Below are positions 1-15,266 of a DNA stretch of 64,000 bases, piece by piece. Origin of the DNA: Ciona intestinalis (Eukaryota > Chordata > Ascidiacea > Phlebobranchia > Cionidae); the NCBI RefSeq assembly GCF_000224145.3, contig NC_020175.2, positions 2,455,278 through 2,519,277 on the forward strand, read 5' to 3'. Made by a program: the position numbers and the translations under genes. Below the pieces are notes generated by a model. It worked only from the letters and a program-made list of their open reading frames with translations, had not been told where the DNA came from and made no database searches. Each line of letters opens with the position of its first letter. Position 1 is the stretch's first letter.

Positions 1-428
1 CGTAATGCTTCGTTGCAATTTAATATTGCCTGAAAAAAATAAAACAATAATTGCTACAAATATTTAGTCAATAATATTATAAACAGGTTACTACAAAGAA
101 ACAAATGTTTTAAAAATTTTTATAAGAAACTTTTGAGAAAAAAAGTTTATCGTTAAAACAAATTAAAGATACCTTATTATCTAACTACACACTGGTATTG
201 AAAGCGACTATACACCTAAAATCAATCAGATCCAGGAGTGTTATTATACAGAGAAAAGAACCAGTGAAAATTGGGCATGTTTCTAAATAAAATTGTTTTT
301 TTTTCAAAACTTATTATTTTCGAAGATTTTTTTTAGTTCTCAAAAAAGACCAAAAGAATTTTTGGGTCAAGGTCTTGTAGAAAAATTAACTTTGTTCATC
401 CAAAAAGTTACTTAATTTGTTCACCTAC

Positions 429-3400
429 CTTACTGTACCTCTCCTTAGTACTATAGTAAGCCGCTCTGCTAAGATAAGCTTCAAATAATAAAGGTTGAAG
501 GGCAAGTGCTCGATTCAAATCTTGGATTCCTTTTGAATGATCGAGTTTTAACCGACACAAACCACGCTGGTAGTATGCTTCTGCTAACTCAGGGTTTACC
601 TGTATGTTGGACCCATAAGTTATTAATACTAAGTGATAAAATTAATAAAGATTTATATATTCAGAACGAAAAACATAAGACCTGAAATAATATAAGAATT
701 ACTTTTATTTAAACTGTTATTGTGGTAATTAAACATAAATGGTTTGTTTGTCTGATTGGTGTAGCAATCACGCTTATTTTCTTCCAATTAAATGTGAATT
801 TGTTTTTAACTGTAAGTGTGTTTTACTAGCTGTTGTTTTGTCTATATCATTTCATTTATATTATTATCGTTTATTGAGCATAGTGTATAGCAGTGGTTCC
901 CAACCTGGGGGTCGCGACCCCTTAGGTCGAGAGGTTGAGGAATTTGCGACCATTGATTTTGTTGGGAGGCCTACCAAACACATTACTAGCGAAATTCATG
1001 GGCTCTGTGATTTTGTTGGAGGGTGTTTAAAATCTTATAAAAAAATTGGTCGGACAATACTTAAAAACAAATAAAGGGTCGCCAACCCAAAAGGTTGGAA
1101 AACATTGATGTGGAGGAAATATTGGTCTGGTAATAACACCTATATGTTATTGTGCTATGATATTAATGAAAGTATTAATGTGTATTATTGTTCATTATGC
1201 ATGATAGCTTGGGGTTAATGGGAAAACCATGACATATATTCAAGTCCCTTGGCAGGCCACACTGAGGTCCTCATCCATACAGAAAAAAATACCAGCTACA
1301 AACACCTTTGGTCAGTGCTTGCTTTATACAGTTTACAGATAGCCTCTAACTATTCGGTTGCTGACTTTAAGCCATTACTGTGACTTGCCAAAAAGCCACA
1401 TTAACTGGAGGTTACAATATTCAGCTTTTAACTGTATATGCTGAAGTTATAAGTCCATAACTTGAATCACTTAAAAAATTGCACATCAGCATGCAGCCAT
1501 ACATACAAATATAAGCTTCGTCTGTATACAGAGTTTTTATACACAGAAAGGCTAAACACAAAACCTCACTTTAAGAGCTTGATTATAAGCTTGTAATGCT
1601 TCCGTGTGTTGCAACTGTTCGGTGTAACATTGTCCTAATAGGAAATGAATCTCTGCTGCCTCCGGTGGTGCTTCATTTGCAGTGCTGGTGGTCGCTCCAT
1701 ATGTGTACAAGGTTGAAAGTTCCAATGCATTTTTCAAGTTAGTTATTGCTTCCTGAAAATAAAGCGTTAGAAATAAATTAAATTAACCAGGTTACAGCAT
1801 CAAAATTTGTGAAAGCAAAAAGTATAGAAATGTTTAAATACGTTCTAAAGGTACCACCGTAGTTTAAAACACGAATAGGCTTCTCTGAAAAAATTGTGTA
1901 AAATCGAACTGCGGGAGTAAAAATAATTGGTAGTGTGACAATGCATGGGAAAAGAAAAAGTATCATCCAACTTTTTTAGTTTCCAAAGGAAATTCAATGA
2001 TTTTTATGGTTTGTTAATAAATGTTTTTTTTACGAATATATATTAAGTTCAAAGGGTAAAAAGTATATAAAACGTTGTTTGTTTCCTGTTTTGGGGTCAA
2101 TATGACAGTCTGTAATTGAAAGCCATCCTACCCTCCAATTTTAAATACATTATTACACCCTATATTGTTACAGACAGAAACTACAAATAAATAAATAAAT
2201 TGATTTATCTTTGCGAACAGTCGTTAAAACATGGCGAAAAACAATGGTCGTTAAAACACGAGTGTTCATACACTTGTGCCAGCTTACGAGTTACCGAGTA
2301 TGTTACTATGTGGGTGATTATAACCGTTAGCCTTCACATAGATTTCTATATGGGTGAGGTTGTACAGTGAGGAAATTTTAGTCCAAAGCTGGCCAATTAC
2401 CCCAACATCCATGTTTAGGTAACTTTATTACTTACTTTATATCTCTTTCCCTTCATAAGTGTCTTAGACAGCAAGACGTACATATGAGGCTTCGGTTTTA
2501 ATCTACATGCTGAACTAAGACTCTCTACTGCTGCCGTGTGGTTGCCAAGGAAAGATTGAACGACAGCTTGTTGGGTGGGTGAGGTGGAAACAAACCCCTG
2601 TGGTTCGAAAAAGTAAGATGAAAGACATTTTTAAAAAATAAAGAAGGAAAGATTTGGAAAAAAAAGTCAAAAATGTTTTTGAGCATAATGGTATTTAATG
2701 TATTAGTGGCTCATCTGGTATAAAAACGAAGTGTATTTTTAATGTTTGTCTGCCATATGGCGAGACTTCATCAGGGAATACACTACGTTTTTATACCAAA
2801 TAAGACACTAATACATTAATTATACTCTGCCTGGTAGCAGAACTAACAGAATAATCGTATTTATTTATAGCCATTAAAAATGTTTTAAGATAATTTTACA
2901 CAATTGGACCTATAAAAGTTTGAAAATAATTGCAACCAAACTTTTTTATACAATAAAATTATTAAAGAACTACCTTTTCCAGTGTAGCAATATGCCTTAC
3001 ACAGAATGCAGCAAGTTTAAGTTTCCTCAGCTGCAAAAGGAGTTTTCCACGTCTGAGATATAAATGACGTTCCGTTGGTTGAAGGTGGATGGCTCTTGTA
3101 ATGTCACGGACAGCAGATTGATAATCATTTATACGGGCAAAAGCATCAGATCGACAAACATAAGACCTGAAATAATATAAGAATTACTTTTATTTAAACT
3201 GTTATTGTAATGCTTAAACATAAATGCTTTGTTTGTCTGATAGGTGTAGCGGCCACGCTTATTTTCTTCCAATTAAAAGTAAATATGCTTTTAACTGCAG
3301 GCAGGTTTTAACAACTGTTGTTTTGTCGCTATATCCTGTCTTTTATTTGGAATATTCTTTTATTCTTGTATTTTTATTTGGAATATACTCTTCTGTAATC

Positions 3401-6400
3401 GAAGAGACAAATAAAGTTGTTATTACTATTACTATAGTCTCACTGTATATGTATGCCTACAAATACTGTGTGAAAGCGAGTAAAACTTGGATTAGGAAAC
3501 TTCCATTGAAGTTCTTGGTGAGTGGTCTACAGAATTCTATAAGTTTAAGACTAAACATGATTTTTTTTTCTAAAACGATAAGATCAGTTTATTTAAATAC
3601 AAAGAGAAGGGAATCAACAGCAAAACAACAGTTGTCTAAACACGCTATGGATGAAATGTGTGGAAAAAAGTGTCAATTTAAAAACATGGCTGTTGCACCC
3701 AAAGATATGATTTAACTTTTATGTAAATGCAAACATCCATATAATTTCATTTCACCTCGTATATGTTGGGTCACCTTTAATGGCAAACGTGAATCTTCTA
3801 ATTGCTTCCCAATAATTATCTGTGACCTGTNNNNNNNNNNNNNNNNNNNNNNNNNNNNNNNNNNNNNNNNNNNNNNNNNNNNNNNNNNNNNNNNNNNNNN
3901 NNNNNNNNNNNNNNNNNNNNNNNNNNNNNNNNNNNNNNNNNNNNNNNNNNNNNNNACATAANACCTGAAATATATAAGAATACTTTTATTTAAACTGTTA
4001 TTGTAATGCTTAAACATAAATGCTTTGTTTGTCTGATAGGTGTAGCGGCCACGCTTATTTTCTTCCAATTAAAAGTAAATATGCTTTTAACTGCAGGCAG
4101 GTTTTAACAACTGTTGTTTTGTCGCTATATCCTGTCTTTTATTTGGAATATTCTTTTATTCTTGTATTGTTATTTGGAACATACTCTTCTGTAATCGAAG
4201 AGACAAATAAAGTTATTGTTATTATTACTATAGTCTCACTGTATCTGTATGCCTACAAATACTGTGTAAAAGCGAGTAAAACTTGGATTAGGAAACTTCC
4301 ATTGAAGTTCTTGGTGAGTGGTCTACAGAATTCTATAAGTTTTAAAACTTAACATGATTTTTTTTTCTTAAACGATAAGATCATGTTATTTAAGGACAAA
4401 AGAGAAGGGAATCAACAGCAAAACAACAGTTGTCAAAACACGGTATGGATGAAATGTGTGGAAAAAAGTGTCAATTTAAGAACATGGCTGTTGCACCCAA
4501 AGATATGATTTAACTTTTATGTAAATGCAAACATCCATATAATTTCATTTCACCTCGTATATGTTGGGTCACCTTTAATGGCAAACGTGAATCTTCTAAT
4601 TGCTTCCCAATAATTATCTGTGACCTGTGTTTGAAATTCAAATTCTTGATTAAATATATGTCTTTAGTTTGTTTTAAAACAGATATATTTAGAGATGTGA
4701 ATGAATGAATTCTTTTATTTGCTGAATGCATCCTTAAGTGGCCGAAAAACGACAGTTCTTATAACATAGATGTTCTGTTTCATTCACCTCATGCCAGCTT
4801 ACGAGTTACTATGTATGTTACTTTGTGGGTGAACATTATTTTTTATCTTTATGTATAACTGGTAATTTGGACAAGCCATTAGTGACCACTAGGTTGGAGC
4901 AATTGTCATTAGGTGTCTTGCCCAAGAACAACCAATTAGGACAAAAACAATATATATCAATATACCCAAAATAATACCTTAGTTATAACTCAACAGTAGG
5001 CATGATATGAGCCCAAGAAAATAAAGTTACTTTTTTAAACTTAAACCACACCTGCAGATGAATGAGTCCGATGTTTACATGCGCACATGCCATTGAATGG
5101 TCAAGTCTAAGTGTTTGTTCAAAGTCAGCCATTGCCTCTTGATATTTCTTTAACTCTGAGTATAATATACCTCGGTGGAGTAATGCCTGCAAATGGTTAA
5201 ATGCTTTTGTTAGTTTGTTTTGAACATATTTTGTATATGAAAACAGACAAAAACATTTTTTGGTCGCACTAATTAAACCAGTTTTTATTTTTTAGGAATA
5301 TTTTCCTATATTCATTAGTTCATTTTTCTAGAAATATCTTATTTTTTTGACAATTTTCTGACATTCTATTCAGATCACCTTTATCGGAATAATACTAAAC
5401 AAAAAAATGAAGAGCAGCATAATGTATAGTTTATTCTTACTAAGACATTTTGTTCAGTATCATCAAGCAAAAACGAGATGCTTAGATCTTGTAATGCTCT
5501 GTCTGGAGCTGCCGTTCTCAACAGTGACCCCCGGTGGAAAAAAGCAGCAGCATTGGTCGGGTCGAGATGTATTGCAGCCGATAAGTCAACCAGAGCATTC
5601 TCACTCTGACCCATGGCTGCATATGCTCTGCCCCTATATGATCTGCATGGATTGATGTGTCAAAATCAATGGTATGATTTTTCATTATACTAAAATATTA
5701 GTTAAACCTATTAAACTTAGCAGTGACTGATGGGGCTGGTGCTTTAATTTTTATGTAAAATTGTTTTTTTTATGGTCAAAACATTAAAAATCCTCTATCA
5801 GTTTGTTTAGCAAATAAATAAAAAACAAAAAATTACATATTTACATAATACATATTTTTAAACCTGTTACTAAGAATAATAACTTTATTTCTCTCTTCCA
5901 TTATGGTAGCCAAAGATTTATAAATTTTATAAACGAAAAGACAGGATATAGCGACAAAACAACAGTTGTTAAAACACGCTTATAGTTAAAAAACATATTT
6001 ACATTTAATTGGAAGAAAATAAGTGTGGTCGCTACACCGAGCAGACAAACGAGCCATTTATGTTTGGTTATTATCAAGTTAAACTTCTAATAGAAACAAA
6101 AGTGTGCGTAAAGACACAACCCATACAATGGGCATAAAAGTAAAGGGTTAAAGGAATGACAACAAAAATTTTCTACCTTGCATGTGAATTAAGCGGTTCC
6201 TTCTCAATAAGTTGCGTAAAATCATTAACAGCAGAATGCCAAGACTTCTTCTTAAAATAAAACTTTGCGCGACGAAGTAACGCATCTGTTCTTGTTGGAT
6301 TTAAACGAACTACATTTCCATAATCTTCCATAGCTAACAACATGTCACCTTTGTAGAGAAAAAAAATCATAAATGATAATAATAATAATAACTTTACTTA

Positions 6401-9400
6401 TCTCAGAGATTATGGTAGCACAGATATTAATTTTATTAATGCTTTATTGATGGTTCAACACAAAGTTATAACACAGGTGCCAGGCACCGTAGCACAGTTG
6501 GTTAGCGCGTCGCCTCAAAACTTAAGGGCTGTCGCTGCTACCATTGTGGGCGTATGTGTCCTTGGGCCAGAAATTTAACGGCAATTGATCCAACCCAAGT
6601 CCACAAAAAAATATTCACCCACAAAGTAACATACATGGTAACTCGTAAGCTGGCACGAGGTGTATGAACGTCCGTGTTATAACGACTGCCGTTTTCCGGT
6701 CACAAGAGGATAAAGTAAGTTACATTTAGTCATTTCATTCAGGTGTTTTTGTGTTTCCTATTCCAAACACATTTTTCCCGCTTTGCATTACCAAGTACAG
6801 AACTTTGTTACGCTATTAACTTATTATATTTGTGAATTTACCATGTTTAAGGAAATGAACAGCAGTAGTCAACCTATGGTACACGGACGATTGTGCAAGG
6901 GTCAAATTAACACCTCGCAATTCACATTTGTGATAGATAAATTGTCTTTAGCAATGGACAAGCAGTTATTTTTAACTAATTTGTAGGTCTTTTAAATGAA
7001 AAAATGGGCTATTTAAAAGTTTGAGAACAAAAACAAATAAAACCTGTCTTTTCAAACTTCTGAGCACGTTGGAAATAAGTCTCTTCATTTTCAGGATCAA
7101 GTTTAATTGCTTGACTATAGTTTACAATAGACATTGTGTAATCACCCAAAGAGGCAAAAATATCTGCACGAGATCTGAAAAGTGAAAAAAATTTATAAGT
7201 ATTTTTTTTACTTTAGGGCTATTTTTTTGATTTAGGCAACATTTTTAATAGATTTTAAAAACTTGGTCTGAATTGTATTTGTGCCTCAATTTATTTCATT
7301 AATTGTTTTTAAATATCTTTATTAAAACAGATTAAAATGTTGCAAAGTAAATGAAAAACTTTACTACTACAGACATTTTCCTATTTCACATGTGAACGTC
7401 CTACAGTGTGGCACGCTATTAAACCTGAGATTAGGAGTTGGCCCATTACATCAAAACTAAGACCTTATTCATAAACTAAACTTTTGATTTCTGCCCAGTT
7501 CAAAACGTGTGGCAATTTTACATTCTATTGTATAGTAGGATGGGGGAAGATGGGACACCTTTTCATTCTATTTTCTCGTACATTTTGGTAGCAAACAAAA
7601 AACATTTAAGGAATTATAAAATCTTGTCCTCGCGACTTTCATAGACCATTGTTAATTGTCTAAAATACGATCAGGATATTTATATATTTCGTGCTAAAAG
7701 TGTCCCATCTTCCCCCACCCCACTATATAAGGGTAGGTCCTATGAAATTTCTGTAACATTTGTCATATTAAGAAAAATACCTGTAAGCATCTACATTGAG
7801 CTTGTCAATTTTTAATAAAGTGTTTAAATCATCAAGTGCTTCATGTTGTTGGTTATGCAAAAGTTTAATAAGATGTCTCTGCCAATAGGCTTGCACTAAT
7901 CGAGGCTCTATTGAAATTGCTTCATTCAGGTCCTCATTTGCCATTCTGCAGAAAAAAACATTTTTATAAATTTTATTAGAAAGTAACTTCTTTATCTTGC
8001 ATAGCAGGCAGCAGCAGTTTTATAACACAGGTGTTCTGCTTCATACACTCCTTGCACCTGTGAGTTACCATGTATTTCATTTTATTTGGATTTATTCTAT
8101 TAATGACTATTTGGTTAGAGCAACAGCCGCTAAGTGTCTTGCTTCTGGCGCCGTGGCAAAGTGGTTAGCGCGCCTGTTTGTAACCAAGCGGTAATGGGTT
8201 CAAGGCTCGTCGCTGCTACCATTGATAGTGTATGTGTCCTTGGGCAAGACACTTAATGGCAATTGCTTTAAACCAGTGGTCACTAATGGGTTGTCCAAAT
8301 TAACAGCCGTACATAAAAAAATGAGGTGTATGAACACCGGTCTTATAACGATTGTCGTTTTCCAACCACGCGAGGATAAAGTAAGATTTATTCATTCATT
8401 TATTCAAAGGAGACAAATGCCCACAATAAAAAAGCAGATGCATGCATCGAATCCAATATCATTTGGTTATGATAGTTGAAATGGTTTAGTAATATTGACC
8501 AAGTGATTACTAAAACAAGTATTCAATACACTTGCTTGACTTAATACATTACTTCATTAAAGCACGTTTATTAAATTAATTATTATAAAGTTGAAATCCG
8601 AAGATAAATATTCAACTCACTTTATTTCTCCGAGTTTTCTAAGCAATGTTCCTCGTCTTGAAAGATGACACGCTTTTTTTGCCACTTGCTCCTCCGGAAG
8701 GTGATGCAGATCATCTGTGAGCCTCTCAACTTCCGACCTCATCATTTCTTCTGGTTCCTCAATCTCTTCTAGGATAGAATTAAAAATTTTAATCAAAAAT
8801 TAATTTTAAATGAAAGTACTATTTTTTTGCTGCATACATTAAAAAAATATTTTTTGTTTTACAGAACAGATTTTGACATAATGTCGTTACGCACACTTTT
8901 GTTTCTATTAGAAGTTTAACTTGAAAGTAATTAAACATAAATGGCTTCTTTGTCTGCTAGGTGTAGCGACCACGATTTTTTACTTCCAACTAAATCTAAA
9001 TATTTTTTTACTGTAAGCATGATTTAACAACTGTTGTTTTGTGGCTATATCTCGTCATTTCATTTAAAATATTACTAAATCTTCACTACCGTAATCAAAG
9101 GGACAAATAAAGTTGTTATTATGATAGTACAGTCCTTGAAAACTACATGTTAATTGTTGTTCTGTTTAATGCTTTTGCAATATAAAAAAATTGCCTGGCG
9201 GACCATTTACAATTTTTAAACAAAGAATGCTATAGGAAAAATTCAAAAACCACATCAATGAAAAAGCTTTATTATCGATCACAATCATTGTTCTACATTG
9301 CTGACCCTCTAAAACTGCTGTACGGACCGCAGTTTGGGAACCGCTGACTTAGCCACAGTTAAAGATGACTGTAAAAAGATAAAGACTTTCAATACCTATG

Positions 9401-12400
9401 CATAATACTACTAACCAGAGGTGACAGTTATAGCTGGAGGGATGGTGTCGGGCACAGGAACATTTTTATGCTCTCTCTTCACCACATCTCCTCTTTCCTC
9501 CCTGCTCTCAATGACATCATCACTCTCATCCTCGGAGTAATAAGAGCTTTCTTCAGAAGATGTTGCAGGAAAGAGCTGAAGATGTGAAGAATTATAAAAT
9601 TAACAAAAAAACGGAAAATATATACATTATTAAACTATATTCCTGCAACTAAAAAAACACTTTATATTAAAACGTGAATGTAACTTGCTTTATCTTCGCG
9701 GGGCGGGAAATACAGTCGTTATAACACCGGTGATGTTTCATACACCTCCTGCTAGCTTATAGGTTACCATGTATGTGACTTTGTAGGTGATAATTTTTGG
9801 GGAAATTTTTTATCAAGTACTGCAGTCATATTAATAACATTTTAATTGGAATTTGTAATATTTACTAAGTTTCTACAATCGCAACACCATTTCTTTAAAA
9901 AATTTTTTTTGTTATAGCACTTTAGCAAAAAGGTAAAAAATTTTAAAACAGGTCAAATATTTTTTTCAAAATGTCAAAATATTTAAACTAACCTCGTCAA
10001 ACCAGGTGTTCCATATATCACGCACCCACTCACGAACGTCTTCTATTGGTTCAGAATATTTTTGATGCCTTCCAATGAACCAATCAAATTCCATGAATCG
10101 TGGAATGCTGAACATTTAAAAACACAATAAATTTACATTTAGAATTCATGATATTTAAATAATTTGTGCAAATTTTTTAATTTACACCAATAATTTACAA
10201 AACAACTATCAGAAACAGTTTTTTTCTTAAACTGTCTCCGATGACAACACATTGGGATCTTATTCGTCAATCATGGCATGCAGCAGAAACTACGTCAATT
10301 AAATGCAGAGCAAATCAAACCTCTGTGCAAAAACTTAAGGGTTTTTACATAAAATGGAATGTGGTAATAGCTTCACCCAAAATATAAATTATGCGCGATA
10401 GAAAAAGTAGCAGAAAATGCGTGTTACGTTCCACTACAGTAAGACATTACCTCCTGGTTCTAGTCAATTTTCCCTTTGGAAGACAACCTGTTTTGGTTTT
10501 TCCTCTCCCAACCCTGGATATTGCTTGGAATACAGGATCAGTGATAAAGGAATCAACTGATCTTGAGCGGATCAAATGAAGAGGAATGTACGAGGTGAGA
10601 GATTTACGAGCGCTGAGCACAAAGCGCTTGCTATGCTTTGATCGCTAGAAATGAAAACTTTATTTTAAAATTAATAATATAAAGGGGACTGCTAAAATTA
10701 CACTCTATTAAAATTTTTTTTTTAATTAACTTTTTAAGATCTGCAATAGTCACACAAGGGCAATGAAATGATGACTTTAGCATGTTGAGTGACTGTCACT
10801 GGTGGCCAAATTGCAAAGAAAATAATTTAATGTTACAAGGGTCTTCAACCGATATTTGATAGGCCGTCATTAAAAATCATGTTGTCTTGAACTAAACTTT
10901 TTTTCTGCCATGGTCTGATGGTCACACATGGTCAATGAAATGATGACTTTAGCATGTTAAGTGACACTGGTGGCCAAATTGGAAATAATATGTAGTTTAA
11001 TGTTACGAGGGTTTTTAATCATTATCTGATGGGATATTATTAAAACACATTATTCTAAATTAACTTTTTTTCTGCCATGGTTACACATGAGAAATGAAAT
11101 GATAACTTAAACATGTTAATGGATTGTCACTGTTTGTTATTAAAATCGCACTTTAATTTACCTTTTTTTCTGCAATGGTCACACATGGGAAATGAAATGA
11201 TAATTTTAACATTATAGGTGACTGTCATTGGTGGTCAACTTGCAATTAAAGTTTTTTTATCCAAATATTATCAGAAGCAACCAATAATATCAAAAGAAAG
11301 GATAGAACTAAACATACAAAATAAAAAATTTGTTTGCCGATTTTGGGATTTTGGCATAGTCCGTCAAGGACAGTTGCATAACACTGATATCTTTTCATGT
11401 ACTTTTTACCCATTTACGAGTTACCATGTAGTTAGTTTTGTTAACTTTTAGCATTTCATGATAACGTACCAGGTTACGTTTACTATAGACGACATAATCT
11501 CTCCCAGCTTCTCTTGCTTGGGCAGCTAAACTTAACTGAGATGTTTTATCTGTTGCTGGTATTTCTTTACCACCACTTACAAGTGGTTGTTCTGTTTTTG
11601 CATGTGTTACCTGGAATAATAAAGGAAAAATTATTTGTTTAGGTCACTTTTTAGGCATAGTACCAGAATCGTGGCTTTGTTGTGTTTGTATGCCCGTACA
11701 CTGACCTTTTAGATCCTCAATTAGTACTAGGGATGCACATTACAGAATTTCGAATCCATGAGATTCGAATCCTTTTGTAATCCTTTTGTATTCGAATCTA
11801 ATTACGGGCTTCGGTATTCTGTTTAATGACGTCATCACACGTCACCTCACATACTATATTAACAATTTTTGAAAATTATTACATTTGAAAAAAAAAATTT
11901 TTGTGTTTGTGGGACTTTCGAGAGTAAACGTTTCGTAACGTCTTTTCATAGCTTGCTATACATTTCGTGACGCAAAAACTACCCAATGGTATAATTTTTG
12001 ATCATTTTATAGCTTGTGATCCAACAAGGCTGCTATGATAGAGTCAATAAGCTGACTTTTAAGGGTAAAATTCATTTTCCTATAAATATAAAAAGATTCG
12101 AAATTCTAGATTCGGAATTCTAGATTCGAAATAAAGTATTCTAGGATATCCTAGAATACCTAATTATTCTGTAATGTGCATCTCTAATTAGTACTTGGCA
12201 TTGTTTTGCTTTCAAAACAGTAAAATACTTCAATATTATGTATTTATGTGTGCTCGCTTTTATCCTTTGAGGACATGACTAATTTTTGTGAACTTTCAAG
12301 TTTAACTATCTGGGACACAAATGTTCGAGGTAGGTGGGAACAATTTAACATATATTTTTCTTGGGAAACAGTTCTGAAATTATAACATATGAATTAGATG

Positions 12401-15221
12401 TGACTTGTTAAGAAAACAACAACAAAACTTTTGTCTTACAATTGTAGCTTGTGAAATATTGACAGCTTCACGTGATCGATCGGATAGTTGGTGATCAGAA
12501 TCATCTTTCATATGATCTTTTTTATGTTGATCTAAAACAAGCTCCTTCTGTTTTTTCACTTCAGCCATTGCTGTGGTGTAACTTGTTCGTACCTAAAGTT
12601 ATGTATAGTCGGGTGGGTGAAGATAGGAGACCTTTTCATTCTATTATATCGTTCCATTTGGGTAGTAAACAGAACATTCTTATAAATCGGTATCATCATG
12701 ACTCTGTTGTTAATTGTTTAAAACACGATCAGGATATTTAGATATTATGTGCTAAAAGTGTCCCATCTTCCCCCACCCTACTATATATTATGATATAACG
12801 CGCTTAAGAGTATATCATATATTTATTATTAGAGTAATTAGAAAATTTTGGATTAAATCCCAGAAACCCTTACTTTGTCATTAATCCTCACCAATATAAA
12901 TTCATTGCGGCACAGTATAAAAGTAAACAGCACATACTAATTTGTCTTTTTTTCAATATTCACATTATATAAGCGTTAAGAATGTTAGAACATGTTATTT
13001 GAAAAAAATCTGTTGCGGCCTTTATATTTCACCATTGTGCAGGCATGTCATTCTACCAAAATAGGCTATACCAAGTTATTTACTATAGCAAAGTATATGA
13101 ATATATTTATACATGATACACCAGTGTTAAATTCAACTAACCATTGATGGTAAATGTGCCCTGTCCTCTGTATGTATGGCTAGATTAGGTATAGATGAAT
13201 TTTTCTTCAGTGGTTTCTCTTCTGTCTCTTGTGTTAAGTCCTGTAACCAAAAATATTTTTTCAGTCTTTTTTATAATTTTTATTATTTATGTATACGACA
13301 AATAGAGACCATAGTCTATAAAGTTTTTTTTTAATATTTAAGTATACGTCAAATAGAGACCATAAAGTTCTGACATGCTGAAAATAATGCATTACCCCAA
13401 TTTATATTTATGCTGTATTCCTGTGGAACTAAACAACTGGCAAGTCATATTACAAACAAAATATGATATATAGTTTAAAATGTTTGCCTACTCCTGATCT
13501 AGATGATAAAATAAAGGCAAGCAGTGAAAAAATGCATGAACCTACTACCCCACGCAAGCAGTGAAATTTGTATGAACCTACTACGCTGGTTTCACTTTCC
13601 ATGTTGCAAATCATAAATCTTAGTTTCTCCGTAACAAAAAGGTAAATATACAATTAAAAACTGTTACGGACACTTATATATGTTATGCTTACAGAAAGTG
13701 ATTTATGTCTTTTAAATAAAGTCCGGATGTTGAATTCTGTCTTCTCTTCTTCCTCCAAGCTCATCACAGTCATCTGCTCCTCTGTTTTCGCCAACTTTAT
13801 TAAAAATTAAAGTTAAAATTTGATTGAATGCAGCTTTGTTAACTTTATTGCTATTGTTATTTTAATTTCACCGGTTCTTAAAACAAAATTTGAAACAATT
13901 TAAGCAAATAAAAAATTGTTTCAAAAATGAGAATTCAGAACTGTTTAAACATATGCCCTTTTCAACATATAGCATTAACAATATTTGCCTGAAGCCATAC
14001 ATAACGCATTAACTAAAATTGGCTTGGTAATTTTGTAAAAAAATGGTTTTGTCCAACAGCACAAAAGATTGTTTTTTTTTGTTAAACATACAGCAACCTT
14101 TCTTAGTGTTATTAATAACTTATATATAGTAGAATGGGAGAAGATGGGACACCTTTTCATTCTATTTACTTTTCGGACTTGGTAGTGAACAAAGAAAATT
14201 TAAGAAAATTGAAACCATATCCTCACGACTTCCATAGACTGTTGTATAATGTTTAAAACAGGATCAGGATATTTAGATATTATGTCTTAAAGGTGTCCCA
14301 TCTTCCCCCACCCTACTATATGACTTAAACAGTCAACTTAAATAGTTTAACATTAAACACACCTGACTGTGGCTACCAACTTCAATAGTGGATATGGTTC
14401 CATGGTACTTAGGGAACACCAATGCCTTCACAGCAGAAGTAGAAAGAGCCATCTTTGGTGGAGCAGTTGTCCACAACATTCGCCATAAACCCCATTCTTT
14501 AGTTTGGACACTGAGTAAAAGTTTTTTTTACTTCATATTTTGGGCAAGCAAGTTTGCTATTTTAAATCTTTGAATAATGTTAACACAGATTTTTTCTATC
14601 TGTTTGTGACTTAGGGGAAAGGTTCTACTTTTAAAAGATTTTCATTTCACATTTTACAAAAACATTTTATAATTCAATTACACAGTACATGTTAATAATT
14701 TAGAAAAAAAATGACATGTTCTATAATCCAACAGAGGCTAACAATTTAACAATGCACGTAAATAATAACCATGTCCTAATTAATAACTATGAGACAGTAG
14801 AATTGTTAAAACATATAACATAAAATAACATAATTTTATTTATCTCTTAGGATACAGTAATGAAGAGACAGTTAAATTATACAACAAAAAAGGGACTTAA
14901 AAAAAAAAAATGTTTGTGCGAATTGTAATATTAATAATATAAACTTACTTAGTTCCACACAAAGTGTAATCTTTCCTTTCCATTTCATGTTCCACCAATC
15001 TCTTCCAACCATCAATATCAAGTGGATCAAGCTTACTGGAATCCAAGTGGTTTGCTTCTATCTTCTTCTCGATGTTTTTATCGTTGGTTGAAAATTCAGG
15101 TGAACTTTCATAAGTAAATCTGTAAAAAAGTAAAATATACATCAGAATAGGTTAACGTAATCTTTTGTAAACAGATTGGTAAGTATTACAAGTAGGACAT
15201 CGTTAATCACAAAAATATAAC

Positions 15222-15266
<45 letters not shown>

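Noticed and set aside
3224-3715. Plus-strand 163-codon open frame and its shorter copy at 4020-4352
   Set aside because: Both lie in the duplicated repeat B segment and overlap a TPR exon on the other strand; they are not conserved coding.
8147-8240. tRNA-like A and B boxes
   Set aside because: They belong to a dispersed SINE with many copies, not to a functional tRNA gene.
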